Positions 1 through 7,309 of a stretch of 35,702 nucleotides of DNA are shown in pieces. Source of the DNA: Azoarcus sp. (GTDB taxonomy: Bacteria > Pseudomonadota > Gammaproteobacteria > Burkholderiales > Rhodocyclaceae). The notes beneath the pieces are model-generated. The model made no database searches and was not told the origin of the DNA. It saw only the letters and a program-made list of their open reading frames with translations. Within the stretch, counting starts at the first letter, position 1. Each line of letters opens with the position of its first letter. A program made the position numbers and the translations under genes. The stretch covers positions 1 through 35,702 of the forward strand of contig JAUVVG010000036.1 of assembly GCA_030604735.1 (NCBI GenBank), read 5' to 3'.

Positions 1-172
1 AGGGGTCTGTGCGCGGGGTGACCACATTGACCCAGGCGCACAGTTTGGGCAACACCACCGGCATGGTGTCGACGTAGAGGTCGCCTTGGTACACGCCCAT
101 GAGGCTGTTCTTGTTGCCGACCTCGGCGCGGATGTCGTCGCAATAGACGACCTCGATGCGGCGTTTAGTCAT
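1..172 (-). CDS. Small conserved phage/accessory protein, DUF6941-like (partial, C-terminus missing)
   Basis: The ATG at 172-170 is preceded by a GGAG ribosome site. The 57 visible codons run off the left edge without a stop. The start overlaps the antitoxin stop codon, so it is probably the third gene of the toxin-antitoxin operon. The N-terminus has the pattern VVYCDDIR, GNKNSLMGVYQ and LPKLCAWVNV. I associate this pattern with small conserved proteins of unknown function (DUF6941) found in accessory regions; this is from memory and not certain. No catalytic motif is visible and I assign no function. Confidence 0.6.
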   Translation of the reverse strand, partial: MTKRRIEVVYCDDIRAEVGNKNSLMGVYQGDLYVDTMPVVLPKLCAWVNVVTPRTDP

Positions 173-584
173 CGTGGGGGCTCCGGGTGGTGGCCAGCGC
201 GCGCGAGATGGTTTCAATCGGTTCGCCCAGGGCGTCTACCAGCTTGAGCAGCGTGGAGTGGCGCGGGTCGTCCAGCCCGGCCTCGATGCGCGACAGGCGC
301 GACTGCGAGGTGCCGATGCGCTCGGCCAACTGCGCTTGCGACAAGCCGTGGCGCAGGCGCAGGGCTGCAAGGGTGGTCTGCGGGAAAAGCTCGCCGGCCA
401 GGCGCTGGCGCGCGCGGGCCAGCGCGGCGGCGCGGCGCGGGTTGCGCTCGAGCTCGGCCGCGCGGGCGTGGATGTCGCGCCAGCCGGTGCGCTGGGGCGG
501 GTGGATCACCGCGGCCTCGAAGGCAAACACCTGGGCGGCGCTCGAGGCGGTGTGGGGTTCGCCCTGGGCGATGCGGCGCACCAC
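165..584 (-). CDS. XRE-family antitoxin (HigA-like)
   Basis: The gene encodes 139 residues if started at GTG 584 (GTG 581 is the alternative). The reading frame is open further upstream, but that part overlaps the toxin gene and is unlikely to be coding. The N-terminal half is a charged helical segment. The C-terminal half is a clear Cro/C1-type helix-turn-helix, with LRHGLSQAQLAERIGTSQSR followed by LSRIEAGLDDPRHSTLLKL. It lies immediately downstream of a RelE/ParE-like toxin, with its start one base past the toxin stop: the toxin-first order of HigBA-type systems. It should neutralise the toxin and repress the operon, probably through the palindrome at 1007-1022. Confidence 0.8.
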   Translation of the reverse strand: MVRRIAQGEPHTASSAAQVFAFEAAVIHPPQRTGWRDIHARAAELERNPRRAAALARARQRLAGELFPQTTLAALRLRHGLSQAQLAERIGTSQSRLSRIEAGLDDPRHSTLLKLVDALGEPIETISRALATTRSPHDD

Positions 585-585
585 G

Positions 586-1008
586 CTAGGGGATGTCGAG
601 CTCCTCGTAAGCGGCGATGATGCGCTGGGCAATGGGATGGCCAAGGTCATAGTTGAACTCTCGCGGGACAATGCCGAGCACATAATAACGACGCTCAACC
701 GGGTGAAAGGTGTAGATGATGCGGTGCCGGGCAGCGGTGCCGGGCACATCGAACAGCCTTATTCGCCATAGGGCGTGTGTGTTCCATAGGGCTTGCCAGC
801 GTTTGATGTCGAAGTCGTGCGCGGGGTCGTAGCTGCGAAAGTTGTTAACGGTGAAGCGGTCGAGCAGGTCTTGTGATTGCGCGGCCTCTTGTAGAAACAC
901 GTCGAGGGCGGCGGCGCCGTCTTCGTCAGTGTCGTAGAGCGCGTCGAGATCGTCTTCGGCATCCTGGTGGATTGAAAGCGAAAACTGTCCGGGCGCAAAG
1001 TATCTCAT
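586..1008 (-). CDS. RelE/ParE-superfamily toxin
   Basis: The product is 140 residues. The C-terminal half, from about residue 75, has the RelE/ParE/HigB pattern: WRIRLFDV, RHRIIYTFHP and a YYVLGIV strand with following basic and acidic residues. The first about 70 residues form an acidic helical extension (QDAEDDLDALYDTDEDG) that makes the protein longer than the usual 90-110 residues for the family. Toxins of this fold usually cleave mRNA on the ribosome or poison gyrase; which applies here cannot be read from sequence. The XRE antitoxin follows directly. The start codon lies inside a palindrome, consistent with operon autorepression. Confidence 0.7.
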   Translation of the reverse strand: MRYFAPGQFSLSIHQDAEDDLDALYDTDEDGAAALDVFLQEAAQSQDLLDRFTVNNFRSYDPAHDFDIKRWQALWNTHALWRIRLFDVPGTAARHRIIYTFHPVERRYYVLGIVPREFNYDLGHPIAQRIIAAYEELDIP

Positions 1009-1022
1009 ACCGTTATCGGTAT
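1007..1022 (-). promoter_or_regulatory. Palindromic operator at the toxin start codon
   Basis: The sequence ATACCG-TTAT-CGGTAT is a perfect 6-bp inverted repeat with a 4-bp centre. It overlaps the first two bases of the toxin ATG and the region just upstream. This is where the antitoxin or toxin-antitoxin complex would be expected to bind for autorepression. No strong -35/-10 pair stands out upstream. Confidence 0.45.
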
Positions 1023-1154
1023 AGCAATGCAGCGGCCCGCGAGACGAGAAGTGCGCCGGGCGTGTTGTTTATGGCACAGAGATTCATCTTAATTCATCCG
1101 TGATTTCGCGAGGGTGCCGTGCGGGAAGGCAGGCTGATGTCTTCGGTGTTGGGA

Positions 1155-2795
1155 TCAGGCAACGGCTTCTTGCTCCTCGTTCTCGTCGCTAGCGGGCTCG
1201 TACTCGAGCTGGTGCTCGGTCCATTCGCGTTCGAGGGCGGGGTTTTCACGCATCTGCTGCTCGATGCGGAGGGTTTCGCGGTAGTTGTGGGCGTCGGCAA
1301 CCATCGTCCAGTGCGCAGCGATACCCATCGCCTCTACTTCGGATCGGATATCGTCCAGGCTGACGCGGAAAAACTCCTTGCGCGGATTCACCTTGTTCAT
1401 CTGCTTCTGAATGAAGCGGCGGTGCAGTGTGCGCTCCAGGCTTGGTGCATCCTCGCTATACAGCATGGCATGGATGTCGAATTCGAATGGCACGCTGGCA
1501 TCGCCCAATTCGCGCACTCGGTCTTTGGGTTCTAGGCGCCGCGTCATGCCGATCTTAAAAACCTCTTCACCGAACGAGCCGATGTTCGAGATGATGTAGA
1601 CGTGGCCCGTGCGGGTCTGCTGCGCCATGGAAAGAGCGCGCTGGTTCTTCTCCTCGGCTGCGACTAGGCGGTCTTGAAGCTCCGCGAGCTTGGCTTCGTA
1701 CTCTGCGCGCTGGGCCTCGTTGGCTGATGCGACCTGCTGCTGCACCTTCTCCATGGCTTTGCGGATCGTCTCCTCTTCCTTGGCAGCCTCCTTCATTGCG
1801 CGTTCGTATTCGCGCCGCGCTTTTTCCTCTTCGCGGATCTGCTCGCGGATCTGTCGTTGCTCCTCGCGTTCCTGCTCCTTGATGGCGCGCGCCACTGCCG
1901 CCCACTTGAGTTCAGCTAGTCGGGCGTCAAGGTATTCAGGTGTGATCTTGGCGTCGCGAAACGCACGACCGCTATGATTTACCAGCGCGAAGGCGTCCCG
2001 AATCTCTTGAGCCAGGACCCCGTAATTGTCGCTCTTGCCCCTGGTTAAGAGGGTGTCGACCTTGCCATTGAAGGCGTCGATGACGAAGTTGATAGCGATC
2101 TGCCGACGTGTCTCTTCAGCATAGCCGCACGTCGCGGCACGTCCGGCGCGGATGAGCGCGCGCGTGGTGTCGCGCGCTTGCTTCAGTGACGCGCCGGCTT
2201 CGGTGTGGCCGAAATCGTCAGCGAGTTCGTCGAGCAGGCTGTATGTGGGGATGATGTACTGGTCGCCGTAGCCCTTGATTACGTTTTGCATGGCCGTGGC
2301 GGTGTCGGCAAACTCGTCAGCGCGATTTTTAATCGCATAGGCCTCGCCCGCGATTTCCTCCGCCCGGCGTTTTGCCGCGTCGATGATTCGACCGGCCTCG
2401 CTCGCGGCGGATTCAAGGCGTGCCTCAGCCTGCGCAAGTTTCGCGTGCGCCGCTTGCTGTATGGTATTGCGCTGCGCGGTTGCTTCGTCGATGACGCGCT
2501 GCGCTTCGGCCTGCGCGTCTGCAATCTGGCGGAACTGAGACAGCAGGGCGACTTCTGCTTCGAGACGCGTATTGCGGGCATCAAGGCCTGTCGCCCGGTC
2601 TGTCAGGCGTTGGTTGTCGGCGCTCAGCTTGGCGTTCTCCGCCCGGGCCCGATCAAGGTCTTGTTGTGCCTGGGCAAGCGCCCATTGCAACTCTGATGCC
2701 TTCTTCTCGCGCTCGGCCGCGGCCTGCTCGGCCGCTCGCTTAAGCACCCAAAGGGCGATTGCTGCGACCAGTGCGAGGATGAACAGAATCTCCAT
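1155..2795 (-). CDS. Membrane-anchored DUF4041/GIY-YIG nuclease, SNIPE-like anti-phage defence protein
   Basis: The start was chosen at ATG 2795 because AGGGGA lies 5-6 bases upstream and the protein then begins with a hydrophobic segment, MEILFILALVAAIALWVL (546 residues). Layout: one N-terminal membrane helix (about 3-18), a long coiled coil (about 20-170), a DUF4041 region (about 185-330, with NFVIDAFNGK, ITPEYLDARLAELKW and then EEQRQIREQIREEEKA), a second coiled coil, and a T5orf172/MUG113-type GIY-YIG nuclease domain (397-480: HVYIIS, VFKIGMT, DRVREL, SLERTLHRRF, KEFFRV). All expected catalytic positions (Tyr, Lys, Arg, Glu) are present. DUF4041 plus GIY-YIG behind a membrane anchor is the architecture of SNIPE, an inner-membrane nuclease that attacks phage DNA during injection. 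The gene lies downstream of the repressor on the same strand, the usual place for lysogen-expressed exclusion genes. Confidence 0.85.
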   Translation of the reverse strand: MEILFILALVAAIALWVLKRAAEQAAAEREKKASELQWALAQAQQDLDRARAENAKLSADNQRLTDRATGLDARNTRLEAEVALLSQFRQIADAQAEAQRVIDEATAQRNTIQQAAHAKLAQAEARLESAASEAGRIIDAAKRRAEEIAGEAYAIKNRADEFADTATAMQNVIKGYGDQYIIPTYSLLDELADDFGHTEAGASLKQARDTTRALIRAGRAATCGYAEETRRQIAINFVIDAFNGKVDTLLTRGKSDNYGVLAQEIRDAFALVNHSGRAFRDAKITPEYLDARLAELKWAAVARAIKEQEREEQRQIREQIREEEKARREYERAMKEAAKEEETIRKAMEKVQQQVASANEAQRAEYEAKLAELQDRLVAAEEKNQRALSMAQQTRTGHVYIISNIGSFGEEVFKIGMTRRLEPKDRVRELGDASVPFEFDIHAMLYSEDAPSLERTLHRRFIQKQMNKVNPRKEFFRVSLDDIRSEVEAMGIAAHWTMVADAHNYRETLRIEQQMRENPALEREWTEHQLEYEPASDENEEQEAVA

Positions 2796-2880
2796 TGCAT
2801 TCCCCTGTGATATGGCAAAGCGTGCGCCGGCCAACTGCGCGGGTACGTAATACAGGCAAGCACCGACTGCAGGCGGCCTC

Positions 2881-2902
2881 GGCGGGCGTTCTTACGCCCG
2901 CC
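2881..2902. other. Strong GC hairpin between repressor and SNIPE-like gene
   Basis: GGCGGGCGT and ACGCCCGCC form a perfect 9-bp stem with a 4-base loop. No T-run follows on the minus strand, so it is not a classical terminator for the repressor transcript. It could attenuate or stabilise a repressor-nuclease message. Confidence 0.4.
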
Positions 2903-2959
2903 TTCCAGCGCGATGCCGGTAGCTGGCCAAATCCACCACCGGCGCGGTCCACGAAGGTG

Positions 2960-3430
2960 TCAGGCTGAGCGTTTCCGCTCAGTCTGCCCAAAAATCTCTT
3001 TCGCTTCGGCGAGCGCAAGCGCTACCTGGCCGCGCACGTACTTCTTGCCCTTTTCTGGCAAAGCGAGGTAATCAGCCTCGCTTACAGGGTGCAAAGACCA
3101 GCTAGAAGCATGCGATTGTCGTTCAGATTGCATGCCTTTGCCATTAGTCGAAGGATATAGTGGGTTTGCCTCGCTGGCTGCATCGCGCACTTCGTAGCGC
3201 GTACGGACCTCGGCGAGCGTTTCCGGCCCAGTGCCGAATAGTACCCACTCGGCGTTCAAGCCCTTTTCCCGTTGTAGATTGAATGCCTGCTCTGCCCCGA
3301 TCTTCTTGGCGCGGCCTTGCAGCCAATGGTTGACCTGGGCCTTGCTCGTGCCAGCAAGCGAGGCAAGGCCTACCTGATTGGTCTCCAGGAGTTCGAGCAT
3401 TCGCGCGACGCGCTCGGCTAGTGTGGTCAT
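2960..3430 (-). CDS. Prophage repressor, CI-like XRE regulator without a peptidase domain
   Basis: The start is ATG 3430; an upstream in-frame TTG is less likely. The 156-residue product has an N-terminal helix-turn-helix (residues about 1-65: TLAERVARMLELL, VGLASLAGTSKAQVNHWLQG, AEQAFNLQREKGLNAEWVLF). This is the layout of phage repressors that bind as dimers. The remaining about 90 residues are low-complexity and helical. There is no Ser-Lys LexA/S24 peptidase, so it is probably not inactivated by RecA-stimulated self-cleavage; induction may use an antirepressor. It is divergent from a Cro-like gene across a 71-bp operator region. The absence of a Shine-Dalgarno site next to a TATAGA -10-like box suggests a leaderless or nearly leaderless message. 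Confidence 0.85.
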   Translation of the reverse strand: MTTLAERVARMLELLETNQVGLASLAGTSKAQVNHWLQGRAKKIGAEQAFNLQREKGLNAEWVLFGTGPETLAEVRTRYEVRDAASEANPLYPSTNGKGMQSERQSHASSWSLHPVSEADYLALPEKGKKYVRGQVALALAEAKEIFGQTERKRSA

Positions 3431-3501
3431 GTTTAGCAATCTATACCCGACCTAGTAAAGATTGCTTGTCTTGTCGTGGTATAGAGTTCTATACTTCGAG
3501 T
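3431..3501. promoter_or_regulatory. Divergent promoter/operator region of the lysogeny switch
   Basis: Two inverted repeats fill this gap: AGCAATC (3435-3441) with GATTGCT (3460-3466), and GTATAG (3479-3484) with CTATAC (3489-3494). A further CTATAC is at 3441-3446. For the rightward promoter, TTGTCT (3466-3471) and TATACT (3490-3495) are 18 bp apart, which would start transcription at about the ATG at 3502. For the leftward promoter, TATAGA lies about 10 bp before the repressor ATG with no good -35, as expected if it needs activation. The repeats overlap both promoters and are candidate repressor/Cro sites. Confidence 0.6.
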
Positions 3502-3717
3502 ATGCAGACCGATCCGAACTTTGATCTCGCCCCGGATACCATCATTGATCGCCTCGGCGGCACCGTCGAGACAGCGCAGTTGTGCGAGCTTACGAAGGGC
3601 GCCGTAAGCCAGTGGCGCACCAACGGTATTCCCAAGCCCTGGCTGAAGTTTCTGCGCGCCGCACGGCCGGATGTGTTCACGTCCGAGCCAGGGCCCGCCA
3701 GTCAAGAGGCGGCTTGA
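3502..3717 (+). CDS. Cro-like regulator (YdaS/carph-isopro type HTH)
   Basis: The product is a 71-residue protein. The segment IIDRLGGTVETAQLCELTKG, then AVSQWRTNGIPKPW, is the short helix-turn-helix typical of Cro/YdaS proteins: GGT motif, AVSQW recognition helix and GIP turn. ATG 3502 was chosen because the preceding frame runs through the operator and a -10 box ends 6 bp upstream. There is no ribosome binding site, so the message may be leaderless. It should repress the CI-like gene and tune early transcription. It is the first gene of the rightward early operon. Confidence 0.8.
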   Translation: MQTDPNFDLAPDTIIDRLGGTVETAQLCELTKGAVSQWRTNGIPKPWLKFLRAARPDVFTSEPGPASQEAA

Positions 3718-3779
3718 CATGAACGAGCACGATGATCGCGCCTTCTGCCGCCTCGATTTACGCGCGCTGGTGACCGCCG

Positions 3780-4028
3780 TCAGAGAGAAGCAGCGCGCCG
3801 ATCGGCCTCCATTCTGGCGATATCGCGCAGCTCTTCGTAAAGCGCGCGTGCGGCAGCTCGTGCGTCTGCAGAGGCAAGCCCGTGCTGGGCTTGCTCGATT
3901 TGCCCCTGTGCCCACATCTGTTCCAGCAGGTCGGCAAACCCGGCCGGGTTGGGGTGGGTTATGACCAGTACGGCCAATACGGTTTGGTGAGCAAATGACT
4001 GGGCCAGTGCTTGTTGTGCAATTTCCAT
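3780..4028 (-). CDS. Small antisense-oriented phage protein of unknown function
   Basis: The product is 82 residues, starting at ATG 4028 with a good ribosome site (AGGAG, 6-base spacing). This supports the minus-strand reading over the overlapping plus-strand frame. The protein is all-helical, with an N-terminal QQALAQSFAHQTVLAVLVIT segment and an Ala-rich C-terminal half. No known domain is recognised. It lies against the direction of the early operon, between cro and the CII-like gene, so transcription from either side would be antisense to the other. Confidence 0.6.
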   Translation of the reverse strand: MEIAQQALAQSFAHQTVLAVLVITHPNPAGFADLLEQMWAQGQIEQAQHGLASADARAAARALYEELRDIARMEADRRAASL

Positions 4029-4121
4029 GGTGCGCTCCTGTGGTGATGATGATTGAGTGGAATCCTGATTCTAGCTGCATGGGGCGTGCCTCCTTCTCCT
4101 GTCTCCTCCCTTCAGGAGCTT

Positions 4122-4162
4122 TGGCCCCGGCCACAGCGCACGCTATGGCCGGGCCGCTTTTT
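4122..4162 (+). terminator. Rho-independent terminator between cro and the CII-like gene (tR1-like)
   Basis: GGCCCCGGCCACAGC (from 4123) pairs with GCTATGGCCGGGCC (4142-4155) with one or two imperfections and a short loop, followed by GC and then TTTTT at 4158-4162. The orientation stops rightward transcripts coming from the cro promoter. Its position corresponds to lambda tR1 and implies an antitermination or delayed-early step. Confidence 0.7.
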
Positions 4163-4251
4163 GCTCGCCGGGATGCGACGTTTGTTCAACAACTGCAGCT
4201 TAAACGCGGGCACTGATAACCGCTGAAAAGCGTTGATAGGGAGTGTTATCA

Positions 4252-4638
4252 ATGAGTTTCAGTGATTCTCAGGTCCAGATGACGCTGGATCTGGATGCGG
4301 GGCTGACTGACCGCTTCCGCTCGGTGAAGGAGACGATTGCGGCGGGGGTGTATCGGCGTGGGCTGAAGCGCACCGCGGGCGATATGGATGTCGCACCTGG
4401 GAACCTGAGCATCATGCTGTCCGGTGATGGGCAGCGGCATCTGGATGTCGACCTGCTCGAGCGCTACATCGAGCTGACCGGCGACAAAACGCCGATCTAC
4501 TACCTGGTGGCCAAGCACTGCGGTGACCAATCCGCCGCGCGCGACGAGGCGTTGGAGCGTGTGCAGGGGCTGCTGCAGGAGTTGCCCCAGCTGCTGGCCA
4601 GCGTGGGGGTGCAGGGTAAGCGGAGGGGCGCACGATGA
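4252..4638 (+). CDS. CII-like phage regulatory protein
   Basis: ATG 4252 has AGGGAG upstream; an in-frame GTG nine bases earlier is the alternative. The product is 128 residues. The layout (charged N-terminus, helix-turn-helix-like DMDVAPGNLSIMLSGDGQRH, then DVDLLERYIELTGDKTPIYYL) matches the phage regulatory CII family of proteobacterial prophages rather than lambda CII itself. It is expected to bind DNA and influence the lysis-lysogeny decision or early transcription. The next gene overlaps by four bases (ATGA), so they are translationally coupled. Confidence 0.75.
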   Translation: MSFSDSQVQMTLDLDAGLTDRFRSVKETIAAGVYRRGLKRTAGDMDVAPGNLSIMLSGDGQRHLDVDLLERYIELTGDKTPIYYLVAKHCGDQSAARDEALERVQGLLQELPQLLASVGVQGKRRGAR

Positions 4639-4838
4639 GCGACATCATCGACGACGCGAACGGCCGCGCTCAGCTCGACCTGGAGCGGGCCATTGCTGCG
4701 GCACGTAACAGCAACGGCCTGGATAGCCCGGAGCCGACGGGCGAGTGTCTGAATTGCCAGGCGCCGGTGATCCCGCCCGCACGTTGGTGTGACCCCGACT
4801 GCCAGCAGGATTGGCAGTTGCGCACCCGGGGGCGCTGA
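4635..4838 (+). CDS. Small zinc-ribbon protein (DUF2116-like)
   Basis: The product is 67 residues. Four cysteines form a plausible zinc site in the C-terminal half (GECLNCQAP followed by RWCDPDCQQDW). The N-terminal half is an acidic helix. It sits in an overlapping chain between the CII-like gene and the primase-helicase, suggesting a replication or regulatory accessory role. The exact role is unknown. Confidence 0.75.
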   Translation: MSDIIDDANGRAQLDLERAIAAARNSNGLDSPEPTGECLNCQAPVIPPARWCDPDCQQDWQLRTRGR

Positions 4839-4840
4839 GG

Positions 4841-7297
4841 ATGGCGGTATCGCTCCAGGACATTGTCGACCAGATGGCAGAGGCGGGGATTACCGGTCTG
4901 TCTGCCGCGGACTTGGTCGCAGATGGCAAGTACCATCGTTTTCGTCCTGACGACGAGCGGAAAAAGAAGAAGTCCGGCTGGTACATCCTGTTCGAGCACG
5001 TCACCCAATCGGGCCGCCAGGTGCTCAATGGGGCGTTCGGCAAGGGGCCGGATACGTTCAAAATTCGCCCATCGGACACGGGCTTTTCGGTCGAAGAGCG
5101 TGCTGAGATTGCGAAGGCGCGCAAGGCCGCCGAAAAGGCCGCCAGGCTGTGGAAGATTGCGCGCGACGAAGGGGCGAGCGCTTACCTCGATCGCAAGCAG
5201 GTGCGGGCCTTCGGCGTGCGGTTTCTCAATGGCTCGGTGCTGGTGCCGGTGCGCTCGGCCGAAGGTCATCTGGTGGGCTGCCAGTACATCGATGCCGAGG
5301 GCGGCAAACGCTTCAACACCGGCATGGAGAAGACCGGCCGCTTCCACTTGATTGGCGAGGCGGCAAAGGCCGAGCGGCTGCTGTTTGCCGAGGGCTACGC
5401 GACGGCGGCCTCTCTCTACATGGCTACCGGCTGGCCGGTGGTTGCGGCGTTCGATGCGGGGAACGTGGAGGCGGTGGCAGCGGTGCTGCGGCCGCTTTAC
5501 CCGGATGCCCAGTTCGTGTTTTGCGGGGATGACGATCGGCATTTGCGCCGCAGGCTGCGCGAGCGCCTGGTCAAGCTCGGCGTGCCGCCCGACCTTGAGC
5601 CGGATGGCACGGCCTACGTGCTGAACACGGATGCCGGCGAGATCCGCGTGCAAGCCGACTGGGAAACCTCGGCGGGGGCGCGCCGGATCGCCTTGACCGT
5701 GCAGCGTGCGGGGGCCGATGCGCGTACCTGGAAGCTGGAGAATGCCGGGCGCAAGGTTGCGCTGGCGTGCGCGCGAAAGTTTGGTGGGGTGGCGGTGTTC
5801 CCGGCCTTTGCCGCTTCCGATGCGGGTGGTACCGACTTCAATGATCTGCACCTGGGCGAAGGGCTCGGGGTGGTGCGTTCGCAGGTGCTCAACGCCCTGC
5901 AGGCCGCGGCTGAGGATGCGGCATCCCCAAAACGTTCGCCTGCGCGCGTTGCAGGGGGTGAAGCGGCGCAAGTGCCCAAGGGTTACGTGGACAAGGCGCT
6001 CGAGCACTGGGCGCTGATCTACCCGACCGACACCATGTGGGACGGGCTCAAGCGACGCATCCTGAAGGTGAGCATTGCCAAGGTGCATTACGGGCCGCTG
6101 GTGGTGGATCAGTGGCTGGCAAGCCCGGGTCGGCGCACGGTGCTGGACCGCGACGTGGTGTTCGACCCGTCCAACTCGCACGATCCGGCAACACAGATCA
6201 ACCTCTTCGACGGCTGGCCGCTCAAGCCCGATCCGAGCAAGAGCTGCGAGCGGATGGTGGCCCACCTCTACGACATGTGCGACGAGGACGACGGGCTGTT
6301 CCGCTGGGTGGTGTGCTGGCTTGCGCTCCCGCTGCAGAAACCCGGGGCCAAGATGCGCACTGCGCTGATCGTGCATGGCCCGGAAGGTACCGGCAAGTCG
6401 ATCCTGTTCGACGTGATCCGCCTGATCTATGGCGAGTGCGGCCGCATGGCTACGCAGCTGCAGCTGCAGTCGGAATACACGGACTGGCTCTCGAAGATGC
6501 TCTTTTGCGTGGCCGAAGAGGTCGTCACGCGGCAGGAGCTTCGACACCACAAGGGGCTGCTCAAGAACCTGGTCACCAACCCGGTGGTGAACATCAACGA
6601 GAAGTACATGCCGATCCGCACCGAGCGCAATCAGGCGAACTTCGCGTTCCTCTCCAACGAGATCAATCCGATGGCGCTCGACGACGGCGACCGCCGTTAT
6701 ACCGTGATCTGGTACGAGCCGCGACGGGGTTACGACGAGGAGTATTTCAAGGCGCTGGGTGCCGAGATCGACAACGGGGGCGCAGAGGCGCTTTACGCCT
6801 GGCTGCTGGCGCAAGACTTGACCGGCTTCACCGAGCATACCCGTCCGTACGAAAACCGGGCTAGGCGCGAGCTGATCCAGATCAACATGCCGGCGCGCGA
6901 CCGCTTCCACCAGGAGTGGCAGAACGGCTTGATTCCGGATCTCGAGTACGGCCCGGCGCGGGTGTGTGATGCCTATGCGGGGTTCAAGCGATGGTGCGCG
7001 ACCAAGGGCGAGCGATTCATCGACAACGAGGCGACATTCGGTCGCATGCTCGGGCGACACATGCACAAGGGGGTGAAGCAAGGCTCGGTGAGCGTGTGGG
7101 ACAAGGTGGATGAGGGTACGCACTTCGCCCGTCACAAGGTGCGCCAGAAGTGGCGCGGGACCATCGTCGTGCCCAAGGACTGGATTCCGCCCCCAGGTGA
7201 TGATGACCGCGAAGAGGCGCTGTGGAAGGCCGTGCGTGCCTTCCAGGACGGGCTCGAGCTGTTCATGCAGGGCTCTCGTCAGCTATTGGCGGCCTGA
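4841..7297 (+). CDS. Phage replicative primase-helicase (toprim plus DUF5906/SF3-like helicase)
   Basis: ATG 4841 directly follows the previous stop. The product is 818 residues. The N-terminal third is a primase-like region with a toprim signature: LLFAEGYATAASLY near residue 183 and FCGDDDRH near 229. A second Asp-rich segment, DAGGTDFNDLH, follows near 327. The C-terminal half is a D5/SF3-like ATPase: Walker A HGPEGTGKS near 512, an acidic Walker B-like FCVAEEV, and a sensor region ANFAFLSNEINP followed by DDGDRRY. This is the usual architecture of self-sufficient phage initiator primase-helicases. A cluster of iteron-like repeats begins 12 bp after the stop and is the likely binding region. 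The GC-rich gene has a very long spurious open frame on the opposite strand. Confidence 0.92.
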   Translation: MAVSLQDIVDQMAEAGITGLSAADLVADGKYHRFRPDDERKKKKSGWYILFEHVTQSGRQVLNGAFGKGPDTFKIRPSDTGFSVEERAEIAKARKAAEKAARLWKIARDEGASAYLDRKQVRAFGVRFLNGSVLVPVRSAEGHLVGCQYIDAEGGKRFNTGMEKTGRFHLIGEAAKAERLLFAEGYATAASLYMATGWPVVAAFDAGNVEAVAAVLRPLYPDAQFVFCGDDDRHLRRRLRERLVKLGVPPDLEPDGTAYVLNTDAGEIRVQADWETSAGARRIALTVQRAGADARTWKLENAGRKVALACARKFGGVAVFPAFAASDAGGTDFNDLHLGEGLGVVRSQVLNALQAAAEDAASPKRSPARVAGGEAAQVPKGYVDKALEHWALIYPTDTMWDGLKRRILKVSIAKVHYGPLVVDQWLASPGRRTVLDRDVVFDPSNSHDPATQINLFDGWPLKPDPSKSCERMVAHLYDMCDEDDGLFRWVVCWLALPLQKPGAKMRTALIVHGPEGTGKSILFDVIRLIYGECGRMATQLQLQSEYTDWLSKMLFCVAEEVVTRQELRHHKGLLKNLVTNPVVNINEKYMPIRTERNQANFAFLSNEINPMALDDGDRRYTVIWYEPRRGYDEEYFKALGAEIDNGGAEALYAWLLAQDLTGFTEHTRPYENRARRELIQINMPARDRFHQEWQNGLIPDLEYGPARVCDAYAGFKRWCATKGERFIDNEATFGRMLGRHMHKGVKQGSVSVWDKVDEGTHFARHKVRQKWRGTIVVPKDWIPPPGDDDREEALWKAVRAFQDGLELFMQGSRQLLAA

Positions 7298-7309
7298 TCA
7301 TGTGCGCGC

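Noticed and set aside
3719-3964. Plus-strand open frame following cro (81 codons)
   Set aside because: Its ATG follows the cro stop closely, but the overlapping minus-strand gene has the better ribosome site and a more protein-like sequence. It remains a weak alternative.
4670-7135. Very long minus-strand open frame (over 800 codons) opposite the primase-helicase
   Set aside because: It is an effect of GC-rich codon use in the real gene. The plus strand has clear toprim and Walker motifs; the minus translation is His/Arg/Pro-rich without any domain.
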